This document shows, piece by piece, positions 1-9,194 of a stretch of 64,000 bases of DNA. The first letter of the stretch is position 1. The number at the start of each line of letters is the position of its first letter. Origin of the DNA: Aldehydirespirator sp965116665 (lineage in GTDB: Bacteria > Actinomycetota > Acidimicrobiia > Acidimicrobiales > Aldehydirespiratoraceae); contig OZ220709.1 of assembly GCA_965116665.1 (NCBI GenBank), forward strand, positions 124,001 to 188,000. Reading direction: 5' to 3'. The notes beneath the pieces were generated by a model. That model had not been told where the DNA came from, searched no databases, and worked only from the letters and a program-made list of their open reading frames with translations. The position numbers were made by a program, and so were the translations under genes.

Positions 1-2
1 GC

Positions 3-716
3 CGGATCTACGCAGTGCCGATGCTCACCTTCGCTGATCCGGAGTTGGCGGTGGCTGAGCTGGAGCGGCTGCTGGAGATGGGCGCCCGCATGGTGTGCAC
101 CGTCCCCGGTCCGGTGCCCACCGGCAGCGGGTACCAGTCGCCGGGAATGCCGGATTACGACCCGATCTGGGTCCGGCTCGAGGAGGCCGGGGTACCGCTG
201 GCCATGCACGCCGGCCTCAACGGCACCGTCCAGTACGGCCGGGTGTGGGAGCCGTCGCGGGGTCAGTTCGAGGCGTTCAAGCACATGGCCTTCCCGCTGG
301 TGGCCTTCTCGGACCGCTCGATCTCCGACACGTTCGCCGCTCTGATCTGCCACGGCGTGCTCGACCGCTTCCGCCGTGTGCGTCTGGCCACCATCGAGAA
401 CGGCGCCATGTGGGTTCCCGACCTGCTGCGCAACCTCAAGATCTGCCACGGCAAGATGCCCTGGGAGTTCAAGCGTCATCCGGTGGAGGCGTTCATCGAG
501 AACGTGTGGGTGTCGCCCTACTTCGAGGACGACATGGACCTGATCAAGGACTGCATCGGCGCCGACCGGATGCTGTTCGGCTCCGACTATCCCCACGCCG
601 AGGGCCTGGCCGAGCCGGCCTCCTATATCGACGACATCGTCGGCTTCAGCGAGGACGAGGTCCGCAAGGTGATGCGCGACAACGCCTACGAGCTGCTCTC
701 AGCCTCCGCCCGCTAG
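3..716 (+). CDS. Amidohydrolase_2 family metal-dependent hydrolase, 5' end outside window
   Basis: The reading frame is open from base 3, so the N-terminal part of the gene lies upstream; the GTG at 15 is only the first in-window start codon and is probably internal. The 238 visible codons look like the C-terminal two thirds of a TIM-barrel amidohydrolase (PF04909 type). Visible metal or active-site motifs are MHAGLN near the middle, ENGAMWVPDL, and the C-terminal GSDYPHAEG, where the Asp and His are family ligands. Such enzymes hydrolyse or decarboxylate cyclic or aromatic acids; the substrate cannot be told. A second family member lies convergent at 832-2106, which suggests a shared pathway. 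Confidence 0.85.
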   Translation, partial: RIYAVPMLTFADPELAVAELERLLEMGARMVCTVPGPVPTGSGYQSPGMPDYDPIWVRLEEAGVPLAMHAGLNGTVQYGRVWEPSRGQFEAFKHMAFPLVAFSDRSISDTFAALICHGVLDRFRRVRLATIENGAMWVPDLLRNLKICHGKMPWEFKRHPVEAFIENVWVSPYFEDDMDLIKDCIGADRMLFGSDYPHAEGLAEPASYIDDIVGFSEDEVRKVMRDNAYELLSASAR

Positions 717-736
717 CCCAGCCCGGCCCGCCATTC

Positions 737-789
737 CCGAAATTGGCGACGAAATGGGTGTGGGCTACCCACTTGGTCCCCAATTTCGG
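737..789. terminator. Inverted repeat between convergent genes, likely bidirectional terminator
   Basis: Perfect 10-bp arms CCGAAATTGG (737-746) and CCAATTTCGG (780-789) enclose a 33-nt segment that itself contains a shorter GGGT...ACCC pairing. The element sits in the 115-bp gap between two convergent amidohydrolase genes. No clear T-run follows, so the terminator role is inferred from position and symmetry. Confidence 0.5.
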
Positions 790-831
790 TGCGGGATGGG
801 GCGGCGGCTAGCCGTCTGGGCCGGTCCGGGG

Positions 832-2106
832 TCAGCGGGTCTTGACCGCGAAATCCTGCAGGGACGTGTTCTTGCCGCCGTGGCGGCCGGTGTCGCGGGA
901 CTGGATGGAGACGTCGTGGCCGGCCACCGACGCCCGCAGCGCCCCCACCGTGCACGCGCAGCGGTCCAGCACCGAGAACGGTTCGTAGCAGAACCAGTCC
1001 ATGGCGTTGAGATGGGTGATCCGGTCGATGTCGGCATCGGGCACGCCGGCGAACACTTCCGCCAGCTCCTCGGGGGCCTGGGGCCAGTTCGAGTCGGAGT
1101 GGGGGTAGTCCATCTCCCAGCAGATGTTGTTGATGCCGATCTCGTGGCGCAGGGCCACCCCCACCGGATCGGAGATGAAGCAGGTCAAGAAGTTGCGGCG
1201 GAACACGTCGCTGGGCTTGAGGTCGCCGAAGGACTGGCCGGTCCACAGATGGTGCATGTCGTAGGTCTTGTCGGCCCGGTCCATGAAGTACGGCACCCAG
1301 CCCGAACCTCCCTCCGACAGCGCGATCTTCAGGCCCGGGTAGCTCCTCGGCACCGTCGACCACAGCAGGTCCGAGGCCGCGATCGAGGTGTTCATGGGCT
1401 GCATGTGGATCATCACGTCCATGGGGGCGTCGGGGGCGCTCACCACCATCTGCCCCGACGATCCCAGGTGGATGGACAGCACCGTCTGGCAGTCGACCAG
1501 GGCCTGGAACAGGGGGTCCCAGTAGGTGTCGTGGAAGCTGGGCTGACCCAGCGGCACCGGGTTCTCGGTGAACGTCATCGAGTGGCAGCCCAGCTCGGAC
1601 ACCCGGCGCACCTCGGCCGCGCACTCCTCCGCCGACCAGATCATGGGCAGGGCCATCGGGATGAACCGCCCCGGGTAGGCCCCGCACCACTCGTGGATGT
1701 GCCAGTCGTTGTAGGCCCGGATCAGGTCGGCGGCGAAGTCCTTGTCAGGGTGGTTGGCGAACAGCCGGCCCGCGAAGCCGGGGAACGACGGGAAGCACAT
1801 CGATCCCAGCACCCCGCCCGCGCTCATGTCCTTGACCCGTTCGTGGACGTTGTAACAGCCGGGCCGGATCTCGTCGAAGCTGGTCGGCTCGATCCCGTAC
1901 TCCTCCTTGGGCCGGCCGGCCACTGCGTTGAGGCCGATGTTGGGGATGATCGAGCCGTTGAAGGTCCACACGTCGTCGCCGTTGTCGGTGTGGAGGATCC
2001 TGGGCGCCTCGTCGCGCCACTTGGCCGGAAGGTGCTGCTCGAACATGTCCGGCGGCTCGCACAGATGGTCGTCGACGCTGACCAGGATCATGTCGTTCAT
2101 GTCCAT
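832..2106 (-). CDS. Amidohydrolase_2 family protein (full length)
   Basis: This 424-residue protein begins with the family's VDDHLCEPPDMF-type segment (the D-H metal site at about residues 11-13) and has the C-terminal EMDYPHSDSNWP motif that supplies the last acidic metal ligand. Length and motif order fit TIM-barrel amidohydrolases related to ACMSD and to decarboxylases of aromatic acids. The ATG at 2106 is preceded by a GAGGAGG ribosome-binding site. It starts 14 bp after the stop of the acyl-CoA ligase gene on the same strand, so the two are probably one transcript. Substrate unknown; the neighbouring ligase and P450 suggest oxidation and ring or chain breakdown of a carboxylic acid. Confidence 0.88.
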   Translation of the reverse strand: MDMNDMILVSVDDHLCEPPDMFEQHLPAKWRDEAPRILHTDNGDDVWTFNGSIIPNIGLNAVAGRPKEEYGIEPTSFDEIRPGCYNVHERVKDMSAGGVLGSMCFPSFPGFAGRLFANHPDKDFAADLIRAYNDWHIHEWCGAYPGRFIPMALPMIWSAEECAAEVRRVSELGCHSMTFTENPVPLGQPSFHDTYWDPLFQALVDCQTVLSIHLGSSGQMVVSAPDAPMDVMIHMQPMNTSIAASDLLWSTVPRSYPGLKIALSEGGSGWVPYFMDRADKTYDMHHLWTGQSFGDLKPSDVFRRNFLTCFISDPVGVALRHEIGINNICWEMDYPHSDSNWPQAPEELAEVFAGVPDADIDRITHLNAMDWFCYEPFSVLDRCACTVGALRASVAGHDVSIQSRDTGRHGGKNTSLQDFAVKTR

Positions 2107-2120
2107 GGGGCCCTCCTCCC

Positions 2121-3800
2121 CTACTCCTCGATGAAGTCGTAGTCGGCGTCGCCCTGCACGACCTGCTTGAGGATCTTGCCGGTGGCGTTCCGGGGCAGCG
2201 GCTCGGTCCGCAGCTCCCAGTGCGCCGGAACCTTGATGTCGGCCAATGTAGCGGCCACCCAGGCCCTCAGATCGGAGACCAAGTCCTCGTCGGGCGGCTC
2301 CCCGGCGACCACCACGACGGCTTTCACCTCCTGGCCCAACTCGCGGTGCTCGACCCCGAAGACTGCCGACTCGGCCACCGCAGGGTGGGCGTCGAGGCGC
2401 TGCTCGATCTCGGCCGGGTAGATGTTCTCGCCGCCGCGGATGATCAGGTCGCTGCGCCGGCTCACCAGGAAGAGCAGCCCGTCACGGACATAGCCGTAGT
2501 CGCCGGTGCGCAGCCAGCCGTCGCGGATGGTCTCGGCCGTGGCGACGGGATCGTTCCAGTAGCCCGGGGTCACCATCGGGCCGTTGAGGCAGATGTTCCC
2601 GGTGGCCCCGTCGGGCAGCTCGACGCCGTCGTCGTCGGTGATGCGCACGCCGACGGTGGGGAGCGGGTAGCCGACCGAGTCGGGGTAGGCCCGCAGCACG
2701 TCATCGGCGGCACTGGTGGCCAGTCCCGAGCTCTCGGTGAGCCCGTAGCCGATGGTCACGGTGGTGCGGGCATGGGGCAGGGCGGTGCGGCAGATCTCCT
2801 GGAGCTCCGGGGACCACATCGAGCCGCCGCCGCCGATGCTGACCACCGACGACACGTCGTAGTCCTGCAGCCGGGGGTGTTCGACCAGCCGCCAGACCTG
2901 GGTGGTCACCCCCGACCAGCGGGCGATGCCGTGCTCCTCGGTGAGGCGCAGGATCTTCTCGGGGTCGTAGCGACCGGTGGTCCAGAGGTGGTTGAAGCCG
3001 GCACCGACGGCCATCACTGCGCAGGCGTGCAGGCCCGACACGTGGAACAGGGGGCTGCACGCCAGGGTGGGCCCGCCGACATCCATCGACTCGCCCGGGA
3101 AGCGCACGAACTGGCGGGCACCGATCATGAAGGCGCATGTCAGGTAGGCGAAGAAGTTGCGGTGGGTCTGGATCGCGCCCCGGGGCCGGCCGGTTGTGCC
3201 CGAGGTGAACAGGATGGCGGCCGGATCGTCGACGGCTATCTCGACATCGGGCAGGGAGGCGTCCCGGTAGGCGCTGATCAGGCTGTCGATCGAGTCGGCT
3301 TCGTCGGGGGCCATGCCTATCACTGGGATCGGTGGATCGCCGTCGAGGCGCTCCAGGCGGCGACGGTCGGCGATCAGCACCTTGGGCTCGGTCAACTCGA
3401 TGCCGTAGCGGATCTCGTCGCCCTTCCACCAGCCGTTCATGGCTACCGCGATGGCCCCGGCGCTGACCGTCCCCCAGAATCCCTGGATCCATCCCGGCTG
3501 GTTGGCGCCCAGCAGCCCCACCCGGTCGCCGGGCCCGACGCCGTATCGTTCGGACAGCCCGGCGGCGACCGCGGCCGCGTGCGAGATGTTCTCGGCGAAG
3601 GTGGCGCTGCGGCCGTCGTCGAAGAGGTAGTAGCGGGCCGACCCGTCGCCGCCGTGGTTGGACGACGCGGCCAGCAGGTCGCGCATGCTGGTGTGGGGGC
3701 TGGCCACCACTGGAATCTCGACGCCGTTCACCGTCTCGGTGACGATCTCGAAGAAGCCGCCGGGGCCGGTGAGCATGGCGTCGGCCTCGGCGATCGACAT
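2121..3800 (-). CDS. AMP-forming acyl-CoA synthetase (FadD-like)
   Basis: An ANL-superfamily ligase that activates a carboxylic acid to its CoA thioester through an acyl-adenylate. From the ATG at 3800 it has 559 residues. Motifs in order: FTSGTTGRPRG (about 198-208, phosphate loop), GYGLTESSG (351-359), TGDYG (432-436), RGGENIYPAEIE (455-466, hinge) and PRNATGKILK with the catalytic Lys near 542. I prefer the 3800 start because the MSIAEADAMLT opening resembles the usual family start; a GTG at 3860 would add 20 residues of low similarity. It leads an operon with the amidohydrolase downstream and is divergent from the P450 gene. Confidence 0.93.
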   Translation of the reverse strand: MSIAEADAMLTGPGGFFEIVTETVNGVEIPVVASPHTSMRDLLAASSNHGGDGSARYYLFDDGRSATFAENISHAAAVAAGLSERYGVGPGDRVGLLGANQPGWIQGFWGTVSAGAIAVAMNGWWKGDEIRYGIELTEPKVLIADRRRLERLDGDPPIPVIGMAPDEADSIDSLISAYRDASLPDVEIAVDDPAAILFTSGTTGRPRGAIQTHRNFFAYLTCAFMIGARQFVRFPGESMDVGGPTLACSPLFHVSGLHACAVMAVGAGFNHLWTTGRYDPEKILRLTEEHGIARWSGVTTQVWRLVEHPRLQDYDVSSVVSIGGGGSMWSPELQEICRTALPHARTTVTIGYGLTESSGLATSAADDVLRAYPDSVGYPLPTVGVRITDDDGVELPDGATGNICLNGPMVTPGYWNDPVATAETIRDGWLRTGDYGYVRDGLLFLVSRRSDLIIRGGENIYPAEIEQRLDAHPAVAESAVFGVEHRELGQEVKAVVVVAGEPPDEDLVSDLRAWVAATLADIKVPAHWELRTEPLPRNATGKILKQVVQGDADYDFIEE

Positions 3801-3960
3801 CGCGGGCTGCTGGGCCCCCTCGGTTGTGTGAGCGTCCTGGCCTGTCACGGACGCGAACACTACCGGCGGGGCGGCTGTCCATCAGCGCCCCGGGCTGGCA
3901 GATTGTCGACCGTGGGGGTGGCAGACTCGGAGACAGCCTGCAACAGGAGGTTCCGCCGGC

Positions 3961-5214
3961 GTGCACGAGGGCATCATCGATGTCGATCATCAGGCTGCCG
4001 ACTTCGTTGCCGACCGCCACGGCCGCTACGCCGAGCTGCGGGAACAGTGCCCGGTGGTGTTCAACCAGCACTACGGCGGGTTCTGGATGGTCACCGACTA
4101 CGAGTCGGTAGCGGCCGTGGCCCGCGACAACGAGACATTCGCCCACAAGTACGAGCCCGACGCCGGCGACGGGATCTCCTATCAGGGCATCTGCGGGATA
4201 CCGCGGCCGCGGTACGTGCCCCGCATGGGTGTCTCGGAGATCGACGGCCCCGAGCACGCCGACCTGCGCAGGGTGTTGAACCCCCACATGACTCCCCGGG
4301 TGATCGAGCGCCAACGGCCCCGCATGGAGGCGGTCTCGGCCTGGTTCATCGACCAGTTCGTGGAGTCCGGCGCGGCCGACCTCGTACTCGACTACGCCAC
4401 CCCGGTGCCGGCGGTGCTGACGCTCGAGATGATGGGAATGGACGCATCCAACTGGCGTCACTACGCCGACTTCTTCCACGCCACCTCCTCCTATGAAGCC
4501 ACCGATGAGAGGTTCCGCAGCGCGGTGGCACGGCGCGACGACATGTGGGCCGAACTGGCCGGCTTCGCCGCCCACCGCAGGGCCAACCCGGCCGACGACG
4601 TGACCACGGCCCTCGTGAACGCCAGCATCGACGGGCGGCTCCTCAGCGACGATGAGATCACCGGGATCATGTGGAACCTGGTGGCCGGGGGCCTCGACAC
4701 CACCACGTCGCTGGTGTCGTGGGGGTTGCACCACCTCGGAACCCATCCCGGCGACCGGGACCGCCTCATCGAGGATCCGGATCTGCTCGGACCCGCGGTG
4801 GAGGAGTTCCTGCGCTTCTACAGCCCCAGCGAGACCCTCACCCGAACTGCAACCCGGGACGTGGAGCTGGGCGGGCGGCAGATCCGCCGGGGCGACGTGG
4901 TGTTCATCAGCTGGGTGGCCGCCAACCACGATCCGTCGGTGTTCGACGGTGCCGACGAAGTGCGCATCGATCGTGCCGTCAACAAGCACCTGGCGTTCGG
5001 GCTGGGAGGCCATCGCTGCATCGGCTCGTCCATCGCTCGCATCGAATCGCAGCTCATGCTGGGCGACGTGCTGACCCGCATCGGCGACTACCAGATCGAC
5101 GCCGACGCCTTCACGCCCTATCCGGGCAACCTGCTGATGACCGGGGTGGTGTCCATGCCGGTCACTTTCGCCTCCCGATCACCCCTCGGAGCAGCCGACC
5201 CCTTCGCCCGCTAG
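3961..5214 (+). CDS. Cytochrome P450 monooxygenase
   Basis: A 417-residue soluble bacterial class I P450. The I-helix oxygen-activation motif AGGLDTTTS lies at 242-250, the K-helix EEFLR (E-x-x-R) at 281-285, and the heme loop FGLGGHRCIG at 346-355 with the thiolate Cys at 353. The GTG start is supported by AGGAGG about 12 nt upstream. It is divergent from the acyl-CoA ligase, with about 160 bp between starts. No ferredoxin or reductase gene lies nearby, so redox partners must come from elsewhere. Its 3' end overlaps the convergent flippase-like gene by 53 bp. Substrate unknown; a hydroxylated acid or terpenoid would fit the neighbours. Confidence 0.95.
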   Translation: MHEGIIDVDHQAADFVADRHGRYAELREQCPVVFNQHYGGFWMVTDYESVAAVARDNETFAHKYEPDAGDGISYQGICGIPRPRYVPRMGVSEIDGPEHADLRRVLNPHMTPRVIERQRPRMEAVSAWFIDQFVESGAADLVLDYATPVPAVLTLEMMGMDASNWRHYADFFHATSSYEATDERFRSAVARRDDMWAELAGFAAHRRANPADDVTTALVNASIDGRLLSDDEITGIMWNLVAGGLDTTTSLVSWGLHHLGTHPGDRDRLIEDPDLLGPAVEEFLRFYSPSETLTRTATRDVELGGRQIRRGDVVFISWVAANHDPSVFDGADEVRIDRAVNKHLAFGLGGHRCIGSSIARIESQLMLGDVLTRIGDYQIDADAFTPYPGNLLMTGVVSMPVTFASRSPLGAADPFAR

Positions 5215-6361
5215 CGGGGATCTCGCCGCGCACCAGCACGGTTGCCGACCACAGGCCCGGGATCACCGGAAGCCAGAAGGCGAAGACCCGGTGGGCGACC
5301 ACCCCCAGCAGGGCCACCTCGATGGGCACTCCCACCGCGGCCAGGGTGAACGTGGTGGCTGCGTCCACGCCTCCGGTGGCGATCAGGGGTATGGGCACCG
5401 ACTGGGCCAGATAGCCCAGGACGTAGGCGACGACGATGGCGCCCACCGAAACGGTCACGCCGAAGGCCCTCACAGCCGCCCACAGGCTCACTAGGTCGCC
5501 CGCCCAGTACAGCAGGGACCAGGCCAGCAGGCGTCGCCCGTCGGTGGAGCGCATGCCGGCCCGCACCCGGGCCGCGGCGGTGACGCCCACGGCCAGCGCC
5601 CGGCGAAACCGGGAGGCGTCCTCGGTCGCGTCGAAAGCGGAGGCACGATGTGGTTGGGTGAACCAGCGGGCGAGGGCGATCACCGCCGCGAAAGCGGCCA
5701 GCCAGCTCACAGCCATGGCCTTGGGCAGTGCGGGATCCAACAGCCCCACCAGCGCGCCCAGCCACCCCAGCAGGCCGAACACGAAATACACCGCGGTGTT
5801 GAGCGTGATGAGCTGCACCATGGCGTTCTTCTTGGAGAACCCGAGCCGGCGCATCACCCAGAACGTGAAGGCCATACCGGCCGCCCCGCCGGCGGCCACG
5901 ATCTGGGTGAGACCGAAGCCCGCCAGAGCCACCTTGATCGAGTGCCAGATCCCCACCCTCGGGCCGCGGCGGCTGCCGGCTTCGAGACGGCCGGCTGTGC
6001 CGCTGTCTGGCGGGCCGGCTTGCTCGGCGAGGAGGTCGCCGCTGCCGGCCACCGACGCCCGGAAGGCTCCCGCGTAGCCGACGAAGACCCCGATCTGACC
6101 CAGTGCGCACAATCCGAGCCAGTCCCAGGTGGCGCCGCTGAGTGTTTCCCCCAGCTTGGTGAACCCGGCCAACCGTCCGATCGACACCACCAGAACCGTG
6201 GTGACGATCACGGCCCCGCCGATCGCGACGGCTATCTGCGATGGCTTGAGGGTCCTCAAGCGCTCCAGCCGGTCGGCGGCGGCCGGAGACATGGCTTCGC
6301 TCGCCGGCTGATCATGCGGGTCGGGTCCGGAGGAGCGCCGCGCCGGGGAGTGCTCGTTCAT
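5162..6361 (-). CDS. YbhN/LPG-synthase-type integral membrane protein (UPF0104-like, flippase-related)
   Basis: A 399-residue polytopic membrane protein with about eight hydrophobic segments, resembling the TM region of lysylphosphatidylglycerol synthase and the YbhN/UPF0104 family, which is linked to lipid flipping or synthesis. The start ATG at 6361 overlaps the stop of the PAP2 gene in an ATGA (6358-6361), so translation is coupled; an upstream extension of the frame runs through the PAP2 gene and is not real. It is the last gene of a three-gene operon with an acyltransferase and a phosphatase. The 3' end overlaps the P450 gene by 53 bp in the convergent orientation. Exact lipid substrate is unknown. 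Confidence 0.85.
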   Translation of the reverse strand: MNEHSPARRSSGPDPHDQPASEAMSPAAADRLERLRTLKPSQIAVAIGGAVIVTTVLVVSIGRLAGFTKLGETLSGATWDWLGLCALGQIGVFVGYAGAFRASVAGSGDLLAEQAGPPDSGTAGRLEAGSRRGPRVGIWHSIKVALAGFGLTQIVAAGGAAGMAFTFWVMRRLGFSKKNAMVQLITLNTAVYFVFGLLGWLGALVGLLDPALPKAMAVSWLAAFAAVIALARWFTQPHRASAFDATEDASRFRRALAVGVTAAARVRAGMRSTDGRRLLAWSLLYWAGDLVSLWAAVRAFGVTVSVGAIVVAYVLGYLAQSVPIPLIATGGVDAATTFTLAAVGVPIEVALLGVVAHRVFAFWLPVIPGLWSATVLVRGEIPASGRRGRLLRGVIGRRK

Positions 6362-7017
6362 CGGGTCGCGATCCGGGCCGCGGCCCCGAGGGCGGTCCCG
6401 ACTATCACGTCGGCGGTGTAGTGATTGCCGGTGGCCACCACCACCACCGACATCGCGGCCGGATAGACGATCCCGAAGGCACGCACCAGCGGGTTGCGGG
6501 CGAAGCGGGCCATGCCGAGCCCGGTCACCACCGCGAAGGCCACATGGTGGCTGGGCATGGCCGCAATCGGGTTGTACAGCCGAACCAGCCAGCGGTGATC
6601 GAGGTCGATTCCCCGGTCGAGCAAGGTGTCCACCACCTCGTCGCGGCTGCGGGGCGGGGCGGTGGGGAAGGCCAGGAACACGGGGAGGGCACCGGCGTAG
6701 GCCGCCACCGCCGCCCGCCGCTCCCGGACGAAGACGGTGCCTCCCCGACGGTGGAGCACGATGAGCCAACCGGCGCTCACCATGAGGTTGCCGATCGCGT
6801 ACCCCACGTTGAGCATGTCGACCACGCGGCGATGGCGCAGCGCGGCCTGTTGGACAGCGGGCTCGACACGGAGTCCGAGCCGCTCCTCGGCGGCCACGAC
6901 CCTTTCGGCGTTGCGGGCCGCCCGGCTGCGCCCGCGCTCGTTCCATACCAGCCGGCGAACCAGGTAGTAGCCACCTATGCAGGCGGCACCGATGGCGAAC
7001 TCTCGGAGGATCCTCAT
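6358..7017 (-). CDS. PAP2-superfamily lipid phosphatase/transferase
   Basis: A 219-residue membrane protein with the PAP2 active-site blocks NPIAAMPSHHVAFA and GNHYTADVIVG, the latter holding the catalytic His and Asp. The spacing matches the PAP2_3 / inositol-phosphorylceramide-synthase-like branch. The ATG at 7017 forms an ATGA overlap with the upstream acyltransferase stop (7014-7017), which decides the start; a 16-residue upstream extension is Arg-rich and unlikely. It sits between an LpxL-type acyltransferase and a flippase-like protein. Together they look like a module that builds or remodels a phospholipid or glycolipid in the membrane. Confidence 0.88.
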   Translation of the reverse strand: MRILREFAIGAACIGGYYLVRRLVWNERGRSRAARNAERVVAAEERLGLRVEPAVQQAALRHRRVVDMLNVGYAIGNLMVSAGWLIVLHRRGGTVFVRERRAAVAAYAGALPVFLAFPTAPPRSRDEVVDTLLDRGIDLDHRWLVRLYNPIAAMPSHHVAFAVVTGLGMARFARNPLVRAFGIVYPAAMSVVVVATGNHYTADVIVGTALGAAARIATR

Positions 7018-7991
7018 CCCGGCTGCTCGTTCCGGGGCTCGGTGCCGGCGCCGGCGTCGACCCAATGAAGGGGAGCGGCCATCGCCCAGTGGTCGGGGTT
7101 GGCCCTGATCGCCTCGGACCAGCGATCAGCCAACTGCTGCAGGACCACCTGCTCACCGTCCCGCCCCGACTGCAGGGGCGGCGGCTCGATGGGCGGATCC
7201 ATCGTGGCCTTCCACCGGCGGGGGCCCAGCGGCAGGATCGTGAAGGAGATGATGGGGGAGCCGGCAAGGCGAGCCAGTGCGGCCACGCCCGCCGCCAACT
7301 GCATCTCGCTGTCCAGAAAGCGCACCCGGTGGGTGTGCCCGGCGAACTCGCTGTTGTCTCCCAGTAGCAGCACCGCTTCGCCGTCCTGAAGCCTGCGCAC
7401 GCTGCGCAGAGCGGCCGCCTGACGGTACATGACCTTCAGCCCCACCCCGGAGCGCACATGCTCGATGGCCCAGGCGATCCAGTTGTCGGCCACGATCACG
7501 TTGGTGGGAACCGGAACCTTCTCTCCGGGGATGGCGGTGGCCACCTCCCACCCGCCCAGGTGGGTGCCGGCGAGGATCAGGCCCCGGCCCTCGCCGGCCG
7601 TGTCGTCGACGTGGTGCCAGTTCTCGTAGACGACGGTGTCCAGGAACTCTCGGGGCCGCCCTATGGCCCAGAGCAGGTCGGCAGCGGCGTGGGACTCATT
7701 GACCATCACCCGGCGCACCGTCCGCTTGACAAGCGGATCGGTGGGGCGTGCCCCGACGGCGTGACACACGTTGGCGGCCAGGCTGCGGCGCCGCTTGGGC
7801 CTCAGGGCCCACTGGATGTTTCCTCCGAGAACGGCCAGGCTGTGGGCCAGCCAAGCGGGGAGGCGCGACCCGGCCCAGGCTGCTGCGTCGATCACCCGCG
7901 CCAGCGCGATGGCGCAGCCGCGCAGGATCCGCGATGACAGCGGCGGGCTCGCGGGACGCAGAGACTCGTCCATCTCCGAGCAACGCAGCAT
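7014..7991 (-). CDS. LpxL/HtrB-type lysophospholipid acyltransferase (PatA-like)
   Basis: About 325 residues, one N-terminal hydrophobic segment, then the acyltransferase motif GTHLGGWE (H-x4-E) and a later GDNSEF block, typical of PF03279. In Gram-negatives this family acylates lipid A; in actinobacteria the homologue PatA acylates phosphatidylinositol mannosides, which is the more likely role here. I take the ATG at 7991 as start; an ATG at 7973 is an alternative, and upstream sequence up to 8216 is Arg/Pro-rich shadow. First gene of an ATGA-overlapping operon with the PAP2 and flippase-like genes. Confidence 0.85.
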   Translation of the reverse strand: MLRCSEMDESLRPASPPLSSRILRGCAIALARVIDAAAWAGSRLPAWLAHSLAVLGGNIQWALRPKRRRSLAANVCHAVGARPTDPLVKRTVRRVMVNESHAAADLLWAIGRPREFLDTVVYENWHHVDDTAGEGRGLILAGTHLGGWEVATAIPGEKVPVPTNVIVADNWIAWAIEHVRSGVGLKVMYRQAAALRSVRRLQDGEAVLLLGDNSEFAGHTHRVRFLDSEMQLAAGVAALARLAGSPIISFTILPLGPRRWKATMDPPIEPPPLQSGRDGEQVVLQQLADRWSEAIRANPDHWAMAAPLHWVDAGAGTEPRNEQPG

Positions 7992-8051
7992 CGCCGCGAC
8001 TCTAGACCCGTATGGGGCACTACCTGAATGGGCGCACGAGCGAAGTGCGGG

Positions 8052-8057
8052 TAGGTT
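8052..8057 (+). promoter_or_regulatory. TAGGTT -10 hexamer for a leaderless GTG start
   Basis: TAGGTT matches actinobacterial TANNNT and lies 8 nt before the in-frame GTG at 8066, the distance expected if transcription begins on the start codon. This favours 8066 over the upstream ATG at 8012. An almost identical block, TAGGTTCGGCC, precedes the start at 17848. Confidence 0.55.
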
Positions 8058-8065
8058 CGGCCGCT

Positions 8066-9175
8066 GTGAGCGGCCCGGCGGGCGCCGAGCCAGGGAGCAC
8101 CTCTGCAGGTGGCGTCGGTCCCGATGCCGAGCGCACCGCGGGTCTGGTGGATCCGGTGCGTCTCGGCGCCTGGATGGACACCCAGGGCCTTCCTGGGGAG
8201 GGCGAGCCGATCGCAACCCGGTTCATCTCCGGCGGGGCCTCCAACGAGATCTTCGAAGTGAGCCGGGGCGGCCGGCGGTGGGCTCTGCGCCGCCCACCGC
8301 GGCGGGTGCCGCCCGGCCGCAACGAGACCATGATGCGCGAGCACCGCATCCTGGCCGCGTTGGACGGAACCGATGTGCCCCACGCCAGGGCGGCCGGTGC
8401 CTGCGACGATCTTGCGGTGCTGGGCGCGGCCTTCTACCTGATGGACTTCGTGGACGGCTGGTCGCCCATCAGCGAGCCCGACTGGCCCGAACCGTTCCAC
8501 TCGGATCTCGAGGCCCGGGCCGGGCTGGCCTACGAGCTCGTCGAGGCCATCGCCCGGCTGTCCCGGGTTGACTGGCGAGCGAGGGGCCTGGAGGGACTGG
8601 GACGGCCCGACGGGTTCCACGAGCGCCAGGTGGACCGCTGGTACGCGCACCTGGCGAGGTTCAAGTTCCGGGATATTCCCGGGCTCGACACCGCGGGTGA
8701 CTGGCTGAGGGGGCGCAAGCCCCGCAGTTACGAGCCGGGGATCATGCACGGCGACTACCAGTTCGCCAACGCGATGTTCGATCACGGCGCACCGGCCCGG
8801 ATGGCCGCCATCGTGGATTGGGAGATGGGCACGGTCGGCGATCCGCTGCTGGATCTCGCCTGGGTGGTGATGGGCTGGCCCGACGACACCCGTCCCGGAG
8901 CGGCCGGAGGCCGGGTCGGCGGCTACGTGGACTACACGGGTATGCCGGGCCGCGACGACCTGCTGGAGCGCTACTCGTCGGTGTCAGGCCGCGACACCGA
9001 CGAGATCGACTACTACGTGATCCTGGCCCGGTTCAAGATGGCCATCGTGCTGGAGGGCGGCTACGCCCGGTACGTGGCCGGCGGGGCCGACAACCCCAAG
9101 ATGGAGGCCTTCGGCGCGGTCGTGCTGGACATGGCCCAGGCCGCAGCCGACCTGACCGGCACCACCAGCCTGTAG
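8066..9175 (+). CDS. Aminoglycoside-phosphotransferase-fold kinase (ACAD10/11 N-domain type)
   Basis: About 369 residues with the APH kinase fold (PF01636): IMHGDYQFANAMFD contains the catalytic HGD..N loop and IVDWEMGTVGDPLLDLAW the metal-binding Asp. In eukaryotic ACAD10/ACAD11 such a kinase domain is fused to an acyl-CoA dehydrogenase and phosphorylates 4-hydroxyacyl-CoAs; here the dehydrogenase is the next gene, 19 bp downstream. I therefore infer a 4-hydroxy-acid catabolic pair. The GTG at 8066 is chosen because of the -10 hexamer 8 nt upstream; the in-frame ATG at 8012 would add 18 residues. Confidence 0.87.
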   Translation: MSGPAGAEPGSTSAGGVGPDAERTAGLVDPVRLGAWMDTQGLPGEGEPIATRFISGGASNEIFEVSRGGRRWALRRPPRRVPPGRNETMMREHRILAALDGTDVPHARAAGACDDLAVLGAAFYLMDFVDGWSPISEPDWPEPFHSDLEARAGLAYELVEAIARLSRVDWRARGLEGLGRPDGFHERQVDRWYAHLARFKFRDIPGLDTAGDWLRGRKPRSYEPGIMHGDYQFANAMFDHGAPARMAAIVDWEMGTVGDPLLDLAWVVMGWPDDTRPGAAGGRVGGYVDYTGMPGRDDLLERYSSVSGRDTDEIDYYVILARFKMAIVLEGGYARYVAGGADNPKMEAFGAVVLDMAQAAADLTGTTSL

Positions 9176-9194
9176 CAGGCCCTAGCGTTGGGTT

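Noticed and set aside
2220..5013. Long open frames opposite the acyl-CoA ligase and P450 genes (up to about 770 codons)
   Set aside because: They are shadows of high-GC coding sequence: Arg/Gly/His/Pro-rich, no motifs, and the real genes on the other strand have full family signatures.
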